This document shows, piece after piece, positions 7,167 to 15,724 of a stretch of 21,281 bases of DNA. Below the pieces are notes generated by a model. It saw only the letters and a program-made list of their open reading frames with translations. It had not been told where the DNA came from and searched no databases. The stretch comes from an uncultured Opitutales bacterium (GTDB lineage Bacteria; Verrucomicrobiota; Verrucomicrobiia; Opitutales; Intestinicryptomonadaceae), in assembly GCA_900548185.1 (NCBI GenBank), contig URJJ01000041.1:1-21281 (forward strand), in the 5' to 3' direction. Numbering within the stretch: the stretch's first letter is position 1; each line of letters starts with the position of its first letter. The position numbers were made by a program, and so were the translations under genes.

Positions 7167-8438
7167 ATGAATACCTCATCAAAACCAATCAATAAAACAT
7201 TCACCGCCGGCAAATGGATGCCGAGGGACCGCGAAACGCTGAACAACTGGCTGAAAAAAATCATGGACAAGGCGGACAGAAATCCCGCCCCGCTCAAGCC
7301 TGTTCTTGAAGATTTCAAAAGGTTTATCGAGACCAATCCCCAGGCCTACATGTTTTTCAACATGATGTTCGACCAGGTGCCGGCGGACAGGAAGCTCTCC
7401 CCCACCGGAGTGCCGCAAGTGCGGGACTACAAGCACATGCTCCAGCTTTTCAACGTCATAATGACGCACGCCCCGAGCTTCGACGAAACGGGCCTCGTAG
7501 GCTTCCCTTTCAACGCGATTCTGGACTGGTCGATGGCTACGACCGGCGGATGGGCGGGGTTTATCAACGACAAGGTGAACGTCTATTTGAAGGCGATTCT
7601 CGACGAATGGGGCACCTTCTTAAAGTCCAAGGAAAGCACCTACGTTTTGAGCGACGACCCCAAAAGCGGCTGGTTCGGCGCCGACGCCAAAAAGGCGATG
7701 CCCAAGTTTGACGAGGAGTTCGTATGCGACCCGTCCAAGCCATGCCACGGATTCAAATCCTGGGACGACTTTTTCATCCGCGAATTCCGCGAGGGCGTCC
7801 GCCCCGTCGCAGAGCCAGACAATGACGCGGTTGTGGTGAACGCCTGCGAATCCGCGCCGTTTGCCGTCGCGCGCAATGTGCAGCTTCTCGACAAATTCTG
7901 GCTCAAGGCGCAGCCGTACGCGCTCGAATTCATGCTAAATAACGACCCGCTTGCAAAGAAGTTTGAAGGCGGAACGGTATTCCAGGCATTCCTGAGCGCG
8001 GAAACCTACCACCGCTGGCACGCCCCGGTGTCCGGAAAAATCGTAAAGACCCAGATTGTCCCCGGGAGCTACTACGCCGAAAGCATGAGCGTCGGCTATG
8101 ACCCGTCGGCGCCGAACGATTCCCAGGGATACATCGCAGAGCTCGCCACCCGCGCGCTGATTTACATTGAAGCGGACAACCCCGACATCGGGCTTATGTG
8201 CTTTGCGGCAATCGGCATGGCCGAGGTTTCGACCTGCGAAATTACGGTCTACGAAGGCCAGCGCGTAAAGAAGGGGGAACAGCTCGGAATATTCCACTTC
8301 GGCGGCTCCACATACTGCCTGGTTTTCGGGCCCCACGTGAATATCGAATTCGACCTGCACGGCCAGACTCCGGGAGTCGAAAGCTCCAACATCCTTCTCC
8401 ACGAAAAGATTGCCACTGTCGGCCCGCGCAAGAAGTAG
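7167..8438 (+). CDS. PsiD-like pyruvoyl-dependent decarboxylase (phosphatidylserine decarboxylase superfamily)
   Basis: A 423-aa protein with no signal peptide or membrane helix. The N-terminal part (about 20-180) matches the PsiD-like domain (PF12588), and the rest is a phosphatidylserine decarboxylase fold. Key stretches are GFKSWDDFFIREF, FLSAETYHRWHAPVSGKI, IGMAEVSTCEITVYEGQ and LGIFHFGGSTYCLVF. GGST is the self-cleavage site: cutting before Ser381 would turn it into the pyruvoyl cofactor and leave a 43-aa alpha chain. As I recall the sequence of fungal PsiD (L-tryptophan decarboxylase), the same blocks occur in the same order with near-identical wording. The likely reaction is decarboxylation of an amino acid or phosphatidylserine; the substrate is not settled by sequence, but the soluble form and PsiD resemblance favour a small amino acid. 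It stands alone, with a leader hairpin before it and a strong terminator after it. Confidence 0.93.
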   Translation: MNTSSKPINKTFTAGKWMPRDRETLNNWLKKIMDKADRNPAPLKPVLEDFKRFIETNPQAYMFFNMMFDQVPADRKLSPTGVPQVRDYKHMLQLFNVIMTHAPSFDETGLVGFPFNAILDWSMATTGGWAGFINDKVNVYLKAILDEWGTFLKSKESTYVLSDDPKSGWFGADAKKAMPKFDEEFVCDPSKPCHGFKSWDDFFIREFREGVRPVAEPDNDAVVVNACESAPFAVARNVQLLDKFWLKAQPYALEFMLNNDPLAKKFEGGTVFQAFLSAETYHRWHAPVSGKIVKTQIVPGSYYAESMSVGYDPSAPNDSQGYIAELATRALIYIEADNPDIGLMCFAAIGMAEVSTCEITVYEGQRVKKGEQLGIFHFGGSTYCLVFGPHVNIEFDLHGQTPGVESSNILLHEKIATVGPRKK

Positions 8439-8509
8439 CGGAATGCGCCTGGCGCCAAAAGCTCAGGCTCGGGAAATCCCGGAACGCTTGAACGCTTAGA
8501 TGCGATGAG

Positions 8510-8535
8510 AGCCGCCCGCACAGGGCGGCTTTTTT
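8510..8535 (+). terminator. Intrinsic terminator of the decarboxylase gene
   Basis: Perfect stem AGCCGCCC/GGGCGGCT with loop GCACA, ending in six T (8530-8535), about 70 nt after the stop codon. Confidence 0.92.
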
Positions 8536-8605
8536 GCGTCCGCGCCAGCCGTCTGAGTTAAAGTTCCGGCAGGAACCCCGCCAAGGCCGGATTTTCATAA
8601 AAGGG

Positions 8606-8705
8606 GCTTGGATGGGCAAGGGAACGAAAAGCGGATTTCGGAATAAAATTCGCTTACAAAAAACAGGAAGCTGGCAAAAATAAGACGCGCTTTGCAAAGT
8701 TAATA
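8606..8705 (+). repeat. Dispersed intergenic repeat, copy B
   Basis: Second copy of the element at 3766-3839, in the same orientation. The hairpin AAGCGGATT (8629-8637) / AATTCGCTT (8647-8655) is conserved base for base, with a different 9-nt loop. Similarity resumes after a small insertion with ATAAG and GCAAA landmarks. Confidence 0.65.
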
Positions 8706-8766
8706 CATTTCTTCAAATAACCTATTTTAAAGGAACCCGGCTTGAGCGGAGAAAATCGCAGACGCC

Positions 8767-8803
8767 GCGGATTTGCAATCCGCAGTACATGCGGGAACGT
8801 ACT
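8767..8803. other. Two adjacent hairpins in intergenic DNA
   Basis: A perfect 7-bp stem GCGGATT-TGC-AATCCGC (8767-8783) is followed at once by AGTAC (8784-8788) pairing with GTACT (8799-8803). There is no T tract, so it is not a standard terminator. Confidence 0.45.
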
Positions 8804-9270
8804 GTTTTCCGCACGCCCCCGACGGACTTCGGCGCCATGCAAGCCCCCTCCCATTCTGCCGCACAATAAAAATACGCAAAAATATCATAAAAGACAGATG
8901 AATACATCGCTTTCCAAAAGGGCAGCCGTCAAAATGCCGTCAAAACGCCCCGCCCATAGACAACCCGCAGCCGTACAGGGAGCGCACGGAAAAACCAGGC
9001 ACAGGCGCGCACCGCCAAAGCCGCCGCCTGAATGCGCTAAAATCTTAAAAACACGCACCGCACCGGATTGGCTGCCAGAATTGCAGCGACTCACGCCGCA
9101 CCCCAGCAAACGGATTTTCGGCAGTTTCAGCCGGAAATTCCCCATTCCGCCGGAGCAAATCCGCAGACGGAAAGCGTTGCGGAAAATTTCGCCCGCCACC
9201 CCACCCTCCAAAGTCGCGCAGGCGACGAGAAATCGGTAAACCTTCGGGAAAATCCGACGATGAAAGTGCA

Positions 9271-9603
9271 ATGGAAACAAAAGGCGATTTCAAAAAGGCG
9301 TCCGTCCTCAAGCTCGGCGCGCTTATAGCCTATTCGGATGGCGGCATCGTAAGCAGGCAGGTTATAAAGGGGGACGGCGGAAACATCACCCTCTTTTCGT
9401 TTGCGAAAGGCCAGGAACTGAGCGAGCACACCGCCCCGTTCGACGCGCTCGTACAGGTTCTCGAAGGAAGGGCGGAGATAACAATCGCAGGCAATCCGCT
9501 CGCGCTCGGCCCCGGGGACTACGTCATTATGCCGGCAGGCGTCCCCCACGCGCTCAAAGCCCGGGAAAACTTCAAAATGCTTCTCACCATGCTGCGGGCC
9601 TGA
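9271..9603 (+). CDS. Small cupin domain protein
   Basis: A 110-aa single-domain cupin. Cupin motif 1 is seen as HTAPFDALVQVLEGRAEI (His53, Glu65 before the turn) and motif 2 as LGPGDYVIMPAGVPHALKA (His93). The usual HxH pair is reduced to one His, so metal binding may involve fewer ligands. The protein is cytosolic with no other domain. Such small cupins act as isomerases, dioxygenases or ligand sensors, and no substrate can be read from the sequence. No strong ribosome binding site precedes ATG 9271. It stands alone, 157 nt upstream of tRNA-Glu, with no clear terminator behind it. The family call is firm; the function is unknown. Confidence 0.9.
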   Translation: METKGDFKKASVLKLGALIAYSDGGIVSRQVIKGDGGNITLFSFAKGQELSEHTAPFDALVQVLEGRAEITIAGNPLALGPGDYVIMPAGVPHALKARENFKMLLTMLRA

Positions 9604-9674
9604 GAGCCAGATCCGGCCCCCCGCCCGCAGGCGCGCCGCAAAGGCTTAAAAAAGTTAAAATATGCAAAAAAGTC

Positions 9675-9703
9675 TTGACCGGAGAGGCCGGAAAACCGAT
9701 ATT
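9675..9703 (+). promoter_or_regulatory. Probable promoter of tRNA-Glu
   Basis: TTGACC (9675-9680) matches five of six -35 positions. An AT-rich -10 region (GATATT at 17 nt, or TATTTT at 19 nt spacing) follows, about 55 nt before the tRNA. Confidence 0.45.
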
Positions 9704-9759
9704 TTATTTATATTTTAAATGTGCGGACTGCGCGAAATGCCGGTTCGGACAATTATTCT

Positions 9760-9831
9760 GCCCCCGTCGTCTAGGGGTTAGGACTCCTGAATCTCATTCA
9801 GGCAACAGCGGTTCGAATCCGCTAGGGGGTG
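9760..9831 (+). tRNA. tRNA-Glu (anticodon CTC)
   Basis: A 72-nt tRNA with the Glu-typical start GCCCCCGTCGTCTAG. The anticodon stem is CCTGA/TCAGG around ATCTCAT (anticodon CTC), and the T arm is AGCGG-TTCGAAT-CCGCT. The acceptor GCCCCCG pairs with AGGGGGT, with a G-U at the end and a G-A mismatch at position 7-66. Only CA follows the discriminator G, so the CCA end must be completed by the CCA-adding enzyme, unlike tRNA-Leu in this window. Confidence 0.95.
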
Positions 9832-9845
9832 CAGAAAAAATTTTT

Positions 9846-9879
9846 AAAGCCGCCGGATGCGATTGTCCGGCGGCTTTTT
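9846..9879 (+). terminator. Intrinsic terminator of tRNA-Glu
   Basis: Perfect 10-bp stem AGCCGCCGGA / TCCGGCGGCT (9848-9857 with 9866-9875) around an 8-nt loop, with five T at the end (9875-9879). It starts 12 nt after the tRNA's CA. Confidence 0.92.
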
Positions 9880-10767
9880 AGTGCCTGTCCGCTCCCGGAG
9901 CCAAGTATGCGCGTCAGGTTTTTTTAGTGCTTCTCCCCCCGCTTCCGGGACCTCAAAACGCGGCAAGCGGGCGCCGTTTGGGTTCTTTGTCCGGCAGATT
10001 CAGGAATGCGCCTCCGCGTCAATTCTCACTTTTCCAATCCTTCGGCGGACACGGCGGAGACCTCCCGGAGGCAAGCGCGGGAAACAAAATTCTGATGTTT
10101 CAACGATATGGCGACTTCGCCGCAGGAAAATGTGTGCGCCTTGGCATATTACTTGCCGGATGGGAAACGCCCGGCATATGCGCGCAAAAGAGTGCGGCGC
10201 AGATAAAAAATATCGCAGCCATAACCGCAGCCACATTGGAGGTGAAGCAACCGCTATCCGCCCATTTAGGAAAAGCTTCAAGAGCTGTTTTTAACAATTA
10301 AAAACTGCGGGCTCAAGGCAGGCGGCAAAGGCAAATCCCTGAGGAAGGGCGCGCCCGGCCATTAAAAATTCCAGTTTCAACGAATGCCTCCCGCTCCCGC
10401 CGTCTCTTCCAAAAGGCTGGCGTTTCCCAGCCCGCAAAACCCGGCGCGAACCTGGATAAAATCGCCCGCATCCGGCCCCGGCGGAGGCGCGGAAGAAACG
10501 GCGCTTCCCCTCCCCTTTCGCCCCTTGCAAGCCGCTTGCAGGGGCATTTTATTTCAAACCCGGCGGCGTTATCACAGTCCGGACGCAGGCCCCCGGAACA
10601 GGGCGGAAAACATTTCAAAATCCCGATTCATTCGGAGTGCCGTGAAAAATTCGGGGGCTCAAACCCGAAATCCAAGCCCGCTCCGAAGCCTTTAAATTCC
10701 CGCTATTTTCAGCAATCTCCCGCCCCCCCAGTCTTTCAAGCATTAAAAGGGAGGCCGAAAGCCGGGC
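9880..10767. other. Long intergenic region, no convincing gene
   Basis: 888 bases between the tRNA-Glu terminator and the terminator of the convergent lipoprotein gene. Several 60-125 codon frames overlap each other on both strands, but none has a motif, a believable start or natural composition. I see no hairpin with T tract, repeat or RNA family here. Confidence 0.5.
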
Positions 10768-10798
10768 AAAAAAAAACGGCGCGGGATGCCCCGCGCCG
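10768..10798 (-). terminator. Intrinsic terminator of the small lipoprotein gene
   Basis: On the minus strand a perfect 9-bp stem CGGCGCGGG/CCCGCGCCG around GCAT is followed by nine T (10776-10768). It lies 22 nt after the stop codon. Confidence 0.95.
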
Positions 10799-10820
10799 GA
10801 AAATTCCCCAAAGGGCGAAA

Positions 10821-11225
10821 TTACTTGGCGAGCTTCTGGTCCGCCAGATTCTTGCGGACAGAAGACATGAGGTAGTCGATATAGCGGCTCGGCACATAAG
10901 GCTTGTTGCCGTCCACCATGGAGCCCTTGGTGTCGATGGATATGGAGCCCTTTTCGACAGTTATGGAAACCTTGGCGGTCTGGCGCGTGCCGAGGAACTT
11001 GGCCTTTATGGGGTTGCCGTCGCTTTCAAGCGCCCAGCCGCGCTGCTGGAGGGCCAGGAGCATGGCTTTCTGGAGGTCGTCCTTGGAGGAATCGAACCCG
11101 GAGAACTTGAGCGTCGTGTTGCCTGTGGCAGCCATTGTGTAGTCCTCGTTGGGAACATATACTGCGCATCCGGAGACCATCCCCAGAACTGAAGCCGCAA
11201 GGGCTATGATGAGATATTTTTTCAT
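10821..11225 (-). CDS. Small predicted lipoprotein of unknown function
   Basis: A 134-aa protein. MKKYLIIALAASVLGMVSGC is a clean lipoprotein signal with lipobox VSGC and Cys20 as the lipid anchor. The mature part is about 115 aa with KDDLQKAMLLALQQRGWALE and two beta-rich stretches (AKVSITVEKGSISIDTKGSM). This resembles many small envelope lipoproteins in which a short helix is packed on a sheet, but I do not recognise a named family. The start at ATG 11225 is supported by AAAGG 8-12 nt upstream and a near-consensus promoter (11253-11282). The longer upstream open frame has no signal peptide and is not used. It is a one-gene unit closed by a strong terminator, and the strong promoter suggests steady, high expression. 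The export call is sure; the role is unknown. Confidence 0.9.
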   Translation of the reverse strand: MKKYLIIALAASVLGMVSGCAVYVPNEDYTMAATGNTTLKFSGFDSSKDDLQKAMLLALQQRGWALESDGNPIKAKFLGTRQTAKVSITVEKGSISIDTKGSMVDGNKPYVPSRYIDYLMSSVRKNLADQKLAK

Positions 11226-11252
11226 ATGTTGCCTTTCAAAATTAATGCCGGA

Positions 11253-11282
11253 ATCATAAAACAAAAATCCGGAGTTTGTCAA
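11253..11282 (-). promoter_or_regulatory. Sigma70-type promoter of the small lipoprotein gene
   Basis: On the minus strand TTGACA (11282-11277) is a perfect -35, and TATGAT (11258-11253) matches the -10 at five of six positions, with an 18-nt spacer. The -10 ends 27 nt before the ATG, with AAAGG in between. This is the best promoter in the window. Confidence 0.78.
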
Positions 11283-11721
11283 ATTATCGCAATATTTTTT
11301 AACTGCGGAAGATCCGGAATGAAAGATGGGAATTTTCGCGATTCCGCCGACAGCTTTCTCCCTCCGCCCGGCGGAACGCGCAACGCTGGCGGGAACCGGG
11401 CCTGGAACGGGAGCGCACGGCCGGGCAGCTCCCGGACGATGGGAAAAGCAGAAGACGGACAGGCATGGATGCGTTCCAAAAGATGTAAAACCTGCAAGGC
11501 CGCCTTTTTGCCGCAGGGCATATTCCATTTCCCGGACGGATTTTACAGAAAAAATCCGCACTCCTGATTTCAATGAAAAAGGTTTGGGGAAAGCTTAGAA
11601 AACCAGCTTAAAAAGCGTGGGAAAACCGGCAAGCGTCCCCCAAAATTAAGGCTTTTTTCCAAAAGGTTCGGCCCCCTCAAACCCCTGCGGTGCAACACAT
11701 CCATTCCCCATCCCGCGCCGG
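11283..11721. other. Intergenic region, no gene seen
   Basis: 439 bases between the small lipoprotein's promoter and the terminator of the GH2 gene. Short frames on both strands are chance frames without motifs. No repeat or RNA is recognised. Confidence 0.5.
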
Positions 11722-11754
11722 AAAAAAAAGGCCCCCGTGAAAAACACGGAGGCC
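11722..11754 (-). terminator. Intrinsic terminator of the GH2 gene
   Basis: On the minus strand GGCCTCCGTG pairs with CACGGGGGCC (one G-U) around TTTTT, followed by eight T (11729-11722). It lies 23 nt after the GH2 stop codon. Confidence 0.92.
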
Positions 11755-11777
11755 GTCTGAATCCCGCAGAGGCGGAA

Positions 11778-14700
11778 TTATTCCCTGCCGGAAGCGAGTT
11801 TTGAAACGAGGTTTGTGAGGAGCCTCTGCGCCACGGGGTCGCTCTTGGCGGCCTTCAGGCGCATTTCGCTCACTATCACGCGGCCCTTGCCGTCGTCGAT
11901 TTCCAGAAGCGGGGAGCCGGAATACTGGAGCACGTCGGAGGGCTTGTTCAGATAGGCGTGTATCTGGATTTCCTCGGCGAGTTCGCGGACGTTCGGGTTC
12001 TTGCGGTCTATCTGGAATATTGCGGTGGATGCCAGCGGAACGTCGCGGCTGCCCTCGTCGGCAAACCACGCCAAATCCATAGGCTTTAGGCCGTCGAACG
12101 CCGCCGATTCCGGAATCTTGGGAACCACGATTTCGCCGCGCTGTTCGCGGTAGGCCGAAAGCTCCCCGCCCTCGCCCCTTATCTGGATGCGCCCGCGGAC
12201 CTTTTCGGGGGAGGCCAGGGCGCCGCCCTTCCAGTCCATGGCGGCCCTGCCGGGGTTGAGCAGAAGCAGACCGCCGCCGTCTTTTACGAATTTTTCGAGC
12301 TTCGCCTGGGCGTCCTTAGTGCGCATGAAAGCGCCGAGGTCGGCAATCACGGCCACTTTCGCGCCGGAGAGCTGGGAGGCAGACTCCATCTTTTTAACGG
12401 CAAAGCCCGAGAGCAGGGGCGCATACTCGCCGCTCGGGTCGAAGAGCGCCACGGATGCGGATTTCGCGCTTCCCGCGTCGCGGGCCCAGTCGCGGGAGGC
12501 GATGACAACGTCGTAGTCGTTTTCGCTGAGGAGCTTTCCGTCCGCCTCAAGCTTCAGCACGATTTTGGCGTCTGCCCTGCCCTTGACGGCGGGAAGCTTT
12601 ATCTTAAGCGGAACCTTTTCGTTTGCGTAGTACTCCACCGCCCCGATGTTTTCCTTTCCGGAGGCGAGCACATTCCCGCCGCTTTCGACGACCTGCCAGG
12701 TGAGGACGGACGGCGGGATGGCCTTGAAGTCCTCGGAGTCGTTTACTACGTACAGGTCGCGCGCAATCTCCTCGCCGGAATAGAAGTGGCGGCCGAAAAG
12801 CTCCAGTGAGACGAGCACGGGGCTCAGGAACTTCTTCAGGTTTTTGACGCCGAGGCGCGGCTCGATGGAATCCTTGAAGTGCGAGTCCTTAAACCACGTC
12901 ACAAAGCCGAAGTGGAGGACGCCTGCCATGTTGTCGCGGTTCATGCGGCGGAACATTTCGCCGAGCTCCTTGGTCATGAACGACTGGCGTTCGAGGAAGT
13001 AGTTCGGGTCGTTGTGCTCAAAGGCGTAGTCGCCGATGAGGGCCTGCGGGGTGTAGTGGTTGAAAAGGTACACGCGCGAAGGCAGGCCGTCGTCCTCGTT
13101 GCAGTAGCCGGTGGACATCTCCTGGCTGATGAAGGGCCTGTCGGGGAGCGACTGGTTGCGGGCGAAGTTTCCGTTCATGAAGTGCATGAAGGACTCGTTG
13201 TACCAGCCGTGGTAGCGGTGGATGTCGTCAAAGTCCCCGTCGTCGAAGTTGTTGGCCTTCACCACGTCGAGGTAGTCCTGGTAGCTGCCCTCCTTGCGGA
13301 CGTAGCCGGAGTCGGCGACTATCGGGCGGGTCGGGTCTATCTCGCGCATCTTCCTTATCATGGCGTCAACGATGGCCCACTTCTTTTTCAGCATCTCCTT
13401 GTCGCCCTTGTCGAAGATGGAAAACTTCATCTCGTTATTCACCGTCCAGTAGCCGATGCCCGGGTGGTTGCGGTATTTTTTGACGATGGAAGCCCAGTCG
13501 TTCCTCCACGCCTCAAGCAGGTTTTCGGCGGGGATTTCGCCCTTTTTAAGCATGAGCCACGGCCATATGCCCTCGACGGAGAAGATGAAGCCGACCTCGT
13601 CTGCGGCGTCCGCCCAAGCCTCGGTCACGGGGCCGACGTGCAGGCGCCCAACATTCACATTGTTTTCCTTGGCGAGGGAGAGGAACTTCCTGGCGAGCTC
13701 GCGGTCGTTGGCGCGGGCGGCGTGCGGGTAGTGGTTCGCGCCGCGCAGCCAGTAGGGATGGCCGTTTAGCATGACGCGGTTGCCCTCCACTCCGAACGTG
13801 CGGAACCCGAAGGTTTCGGACACCGAATCGACCGCCTTGCCGTTTTCCGAAAGCCGCACCGACACCGAATAGAGGTTGGGCTCGGACGGCGTCCAAAGCC
13901 TGGGCTCCAGCTTGGGAGTCTTGATTTCAACCTTCCTGGTCTCGCCGGGATTGACGGTCACGGACTGGTCGTTCTTCTTTGAATAGAGTATCGAGCGCTC
14001 CCTCTTCGGGGCGACGGTGTACGAAACGTCCACGGTCCTGGGCGCCTTGCCGTCGTTTGCGATTTCGACTTCAAATACGGCGGAGTCGAGAGCGGGCTTC
14101 ACAAACACGTCGCGGATGCTGACGGGGTTCGTGACGACGAGCTTCGCGGGCTGCCATATGCCGGCTGGCGAAAAGTTGTAGAATGCCTTGGGGAGGGAGT
14201 TTACCATGTCCTCGGTTATCTCCACCGTGACGGCGACTTCAAAGGTCTTGTTCGTGGACTTCTTGGGAAGCTCGCGGACGGCCTCGACTGCGATGACGTT
14301 TTTGCCGGGCTTCACATACTTTGTGATGTCGCACTTGATGTCGCCGAACATGCCGATGTGCGAGCCGACCTGAGTCCCGTTTACAAATATCTTGGAGATT
14401 GTGGCGATGGCGTCGAAGTCCAGCTCGAAGCGCTTGCCGGAGATGTCGGAGGGCAGGTAGAGGTAGTTGCGGTACCAGGCCGCCTTGGTCTTGTCCCAGT
14501 CGAAGGTAAAGCCGAGGACGCGCTTGATTTCGGAGATGCGCAGCTTGTCGGCCGCAGTCTTTCCGCGCGCGGGCTCCTGGAGGTACGGGAATCCGGTCTC
14601 GCCGTGCAGCCACGCCAGGGGGGGCACCCACATGTCGGGCACGTTCATGGTGTGCCATGCGGAGTCGTCGGCGTCCAGGCCAACGGGCTGGGCGTCCTTT

Positions 14701-15479
14701 TCAAGCTCGTGCGTCGGCATGAAAAGCCACTTGCCGTCGAGAGACACCTCCGTGCGCGGCGCGGAGAGGTCGGAAACTTCCACGGGCTTGTAGGCCGCGC
14801 GGTCCTCGGCGCGCTTCTTCGCCTTGTCGGCGGAGGGCTTCCAGGGCTCGTAGGCCTGCTTGGGGCTCTTCACCTTGGCGATTGCCGCAGCCTCGCCCGC
14901 GTCGAGCAGGCGCACCTCGGCCTTCGAGAACTCGGCCGGCAGATAGGATTCGCCGACGCCTATGGACCCCTTGTCCCAGAGGGCGGTGTCGTCCTCAATC
15001 ACGAGGCGCGGCTTGTCCTCGCCGTTTATGTACACATGGATGACCTTGCCGACAGTAACGACGCGCAAGTCGTACCATTCGCCGACCTTGGGCTGAAATT
15101 CGAGCGGGGCGAAGCCGAGGAAGCGCGCGTTTGCGTCGTCGGCGTAGCGGGCCATGTAGAGGATGTTGTTGTTGCCGCCGCGCAGGCCCACGGTGTAGCG
15201 GTTCCACCTGTCCTTTATGCGGAACGACACCCACGCCTGCACCTCCTTGGCCCCCTCGGGGGCGCGCATGCGGTAGGAATACTCGGCGTCGGCATACTGG
15301 CCGTCGTTGAAAAGCAGGCCGTCCTGCACGGTCACGCCGGAGGCGGACAGCTTCATTTTGATGTCCCCTGCGGTGCGCCACTGGCCCTTGGCGAATCCGG
15401 CAGGCACCTTGACGGCTCCCGCCGCCGCGCAGACGGCCGCCGCGGCCGCCGTTATCAAGCACATGATTATCTTCTTCAT
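11778..15479 (-). CDS. Large secreted glycoside hydrolase family 2 protein
   Basis: A 1233-aa exported enzyme. ATG 15479 starts a Sec signal peptide (MKKIIMCLITAAAAAVCAAA) and has GAGGG seven bases upstream. Domains in order: a LamG/concanavalin-like domain (about 35-195); a charged linker; the GH2 jelly-roll sugar-binding domain (about 245-450, SLDGKWLFMPT, YRNYLYLP); an immunoglobulin-like domain (about 455-560); and the catalytic barrel (about 565-860). The acid/base is Glu683 in WTVNNEMKF and the nucleophile is most likely Glu787 in PFISQEMSTGY, both in place. C-terminal domains follow, including a Rossmann/GATase-like segment (about 1005-1230, KVAVIADLGAFM, KFVKDGGGLLLLNPG). It should remove terminal beta-linked sugars (galactose, mannose or glucuronate) outside the cytoplasm; the exact sugar cannot be read. 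Most GH2 enzymes are 600-1050 aa, so this is long. It is a single-gene unit with its own terminator. Confidence 0.93.
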   Translation of the reverse strand: MKKIIMCLITAAAAAVCAAAGAVKVPAGFAKGQWRTAGDIKMKLSASGVTVQDGLLFNDGQYADAEYSYRMRAPEGAKEVQAWVSFRIKDRWNRYTVGLRGGNNNILYMARYADDANARFLGFAPLEFQPKVGEWYDLRVVTVGKVIHVYINGEDKPRLVIEDDTALWDKGSIGVGESYLPAEFSKAEVRLLDAGEAAAIAKVKSPKQAYEPWKPSADKAKKRAEDRAAYKPVEVSDLSAPRTEVSLDGKWLFMPTHELEKDAQPVGLDADDSAWHTMNVPDMWVPPLAWLHGETGFPYLQEPARGKTAADKLRISEIKRVLGFTFDWDKTKAAWYRNYLYLPSDISGKRFELDFDAIATISKIFVNGTQVGSHIGMFGDIKCDITKYVKPGKNVIAVEAVRELPKKSTNKTFEVAVTVEITEDMVNSLPKAFYNFSPAGIWQPAKLVVTNPVSIRDVFVKPALDSAVFEVEIANDGKAPRTVDVSYTVAPKRERSILYSKKNDQSVTVNPGETRKVEIKTPKLEPRLWTPSEPNLYSVSVRLSENGKAVDSVSETFGFRTFGVEGNRVMLNGHPYWLRGANHYPHAARANDRELARKFLSLAKENNVNVGRLHVGPVTEAWADAADEVGFIFSVEGIWPWLMLKKGEIPAENLLEAWRNDWASIVKKYRNHPGIGYWTVNNEMKFSIFDKGDKEMLKKKWAIVDAMIRKMREIDPTRPIVADSGYVRKEGSYQDYLDVVKANNFDDGDFDDIHRYHGWYNESFMHFMNGNFARNQSLPDRPFISQEMSTGYCNEDDGLPSRVYLFNHYTPQALIGDYAFEHNDPNYFLERQSFMTKELGEMFRRMNRDNMAGVLHFGFVTWFKDSHFKDSIEPRLGVKNLKKFLSPVLVSLELFGRHFYSGEEIARDLYVVNDSEDFKAIPPSVLTWQVVESGGNVLASGKENIGAVEYYANEKVPLKIKLPAVKGRADAKIVLKLEADGKLLSENDYDVVIASRDWARDAGSAKSASVALFDPSGEYAPLLSGFAVKKMESASQLSGAKVAVIADLGAFMRTKDAQAKLEKFVKDGGGLLLLNPGRAAMDWKGGALASPEKVRGRIQIRGEGGELSAYREQRGEIVVPKIPESAAFDGLKPMDLAWFADEGSRDVPLASTAIFQIDRKNPNVRELAEEIQIHAYLNKPSDVLQYSGSPLLEIDDGKGRVIVSEMRLKAAKSDPVAQRLLTNLVSKLASGRE

Positions 15480-15724
15480 AATTGCCCTCAAACGTATGAA
15501 CGCCACCCCCCATTTCAAGCAAATTACTGTAAAAATGAGAGCCTTTTGCAGGCTGCGGAAAAAATGCGCCGCCCCCCGCCGCCCGCATGCGCGAGCCGCC
15601 GGGCCCGATACAACCTTAATGCAGCCCGGAATTTACGATAAAAGAAGCTCACGTCCGGCAAACGGGCGCGAGGGGCCCGCACGCCCGCCGCGCTCCCGGG
15701 CAAAGAGAAAGAGCGCCCGCCCCA

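Larger units (their letters stand above)
8536..9270. other. Long intergenic region, no convincing gene
   Basis: 735 bases. Open frames exist (for example 8742-9239 plus), but the translations are rich in Pro, Arg and Lys with no recognisable motif, as expected for chance frames in GC-rich DNA. It contains repeat copy B and a pair of adjacent hairpins (8767-8803). It could hold an RNA gene or decayed genes, but nothing identifies one. Confidence 0.55.

Noticed and set aside
8742..9239. 165-codon plus-strand frame
   Set aside because: Arg-, Pro- and Lys-rich without motif or ribosome binding site, and it reads through structured intergenic DNA.
12879..13769. 296-codon plus-strand frame inside the GH2 gene
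   Set aside because: Antisense shadow of the GH2 catalytic domain with low-complexity Val/His/Ala content.
14358..15641. 427-codon plus-strand frame antisense to the GH2 gene
   Set aside because: It is the mirror of a strongly supported gene in GC-rich DNA; the translation is Val-, Gly- and His-rich with no motif.
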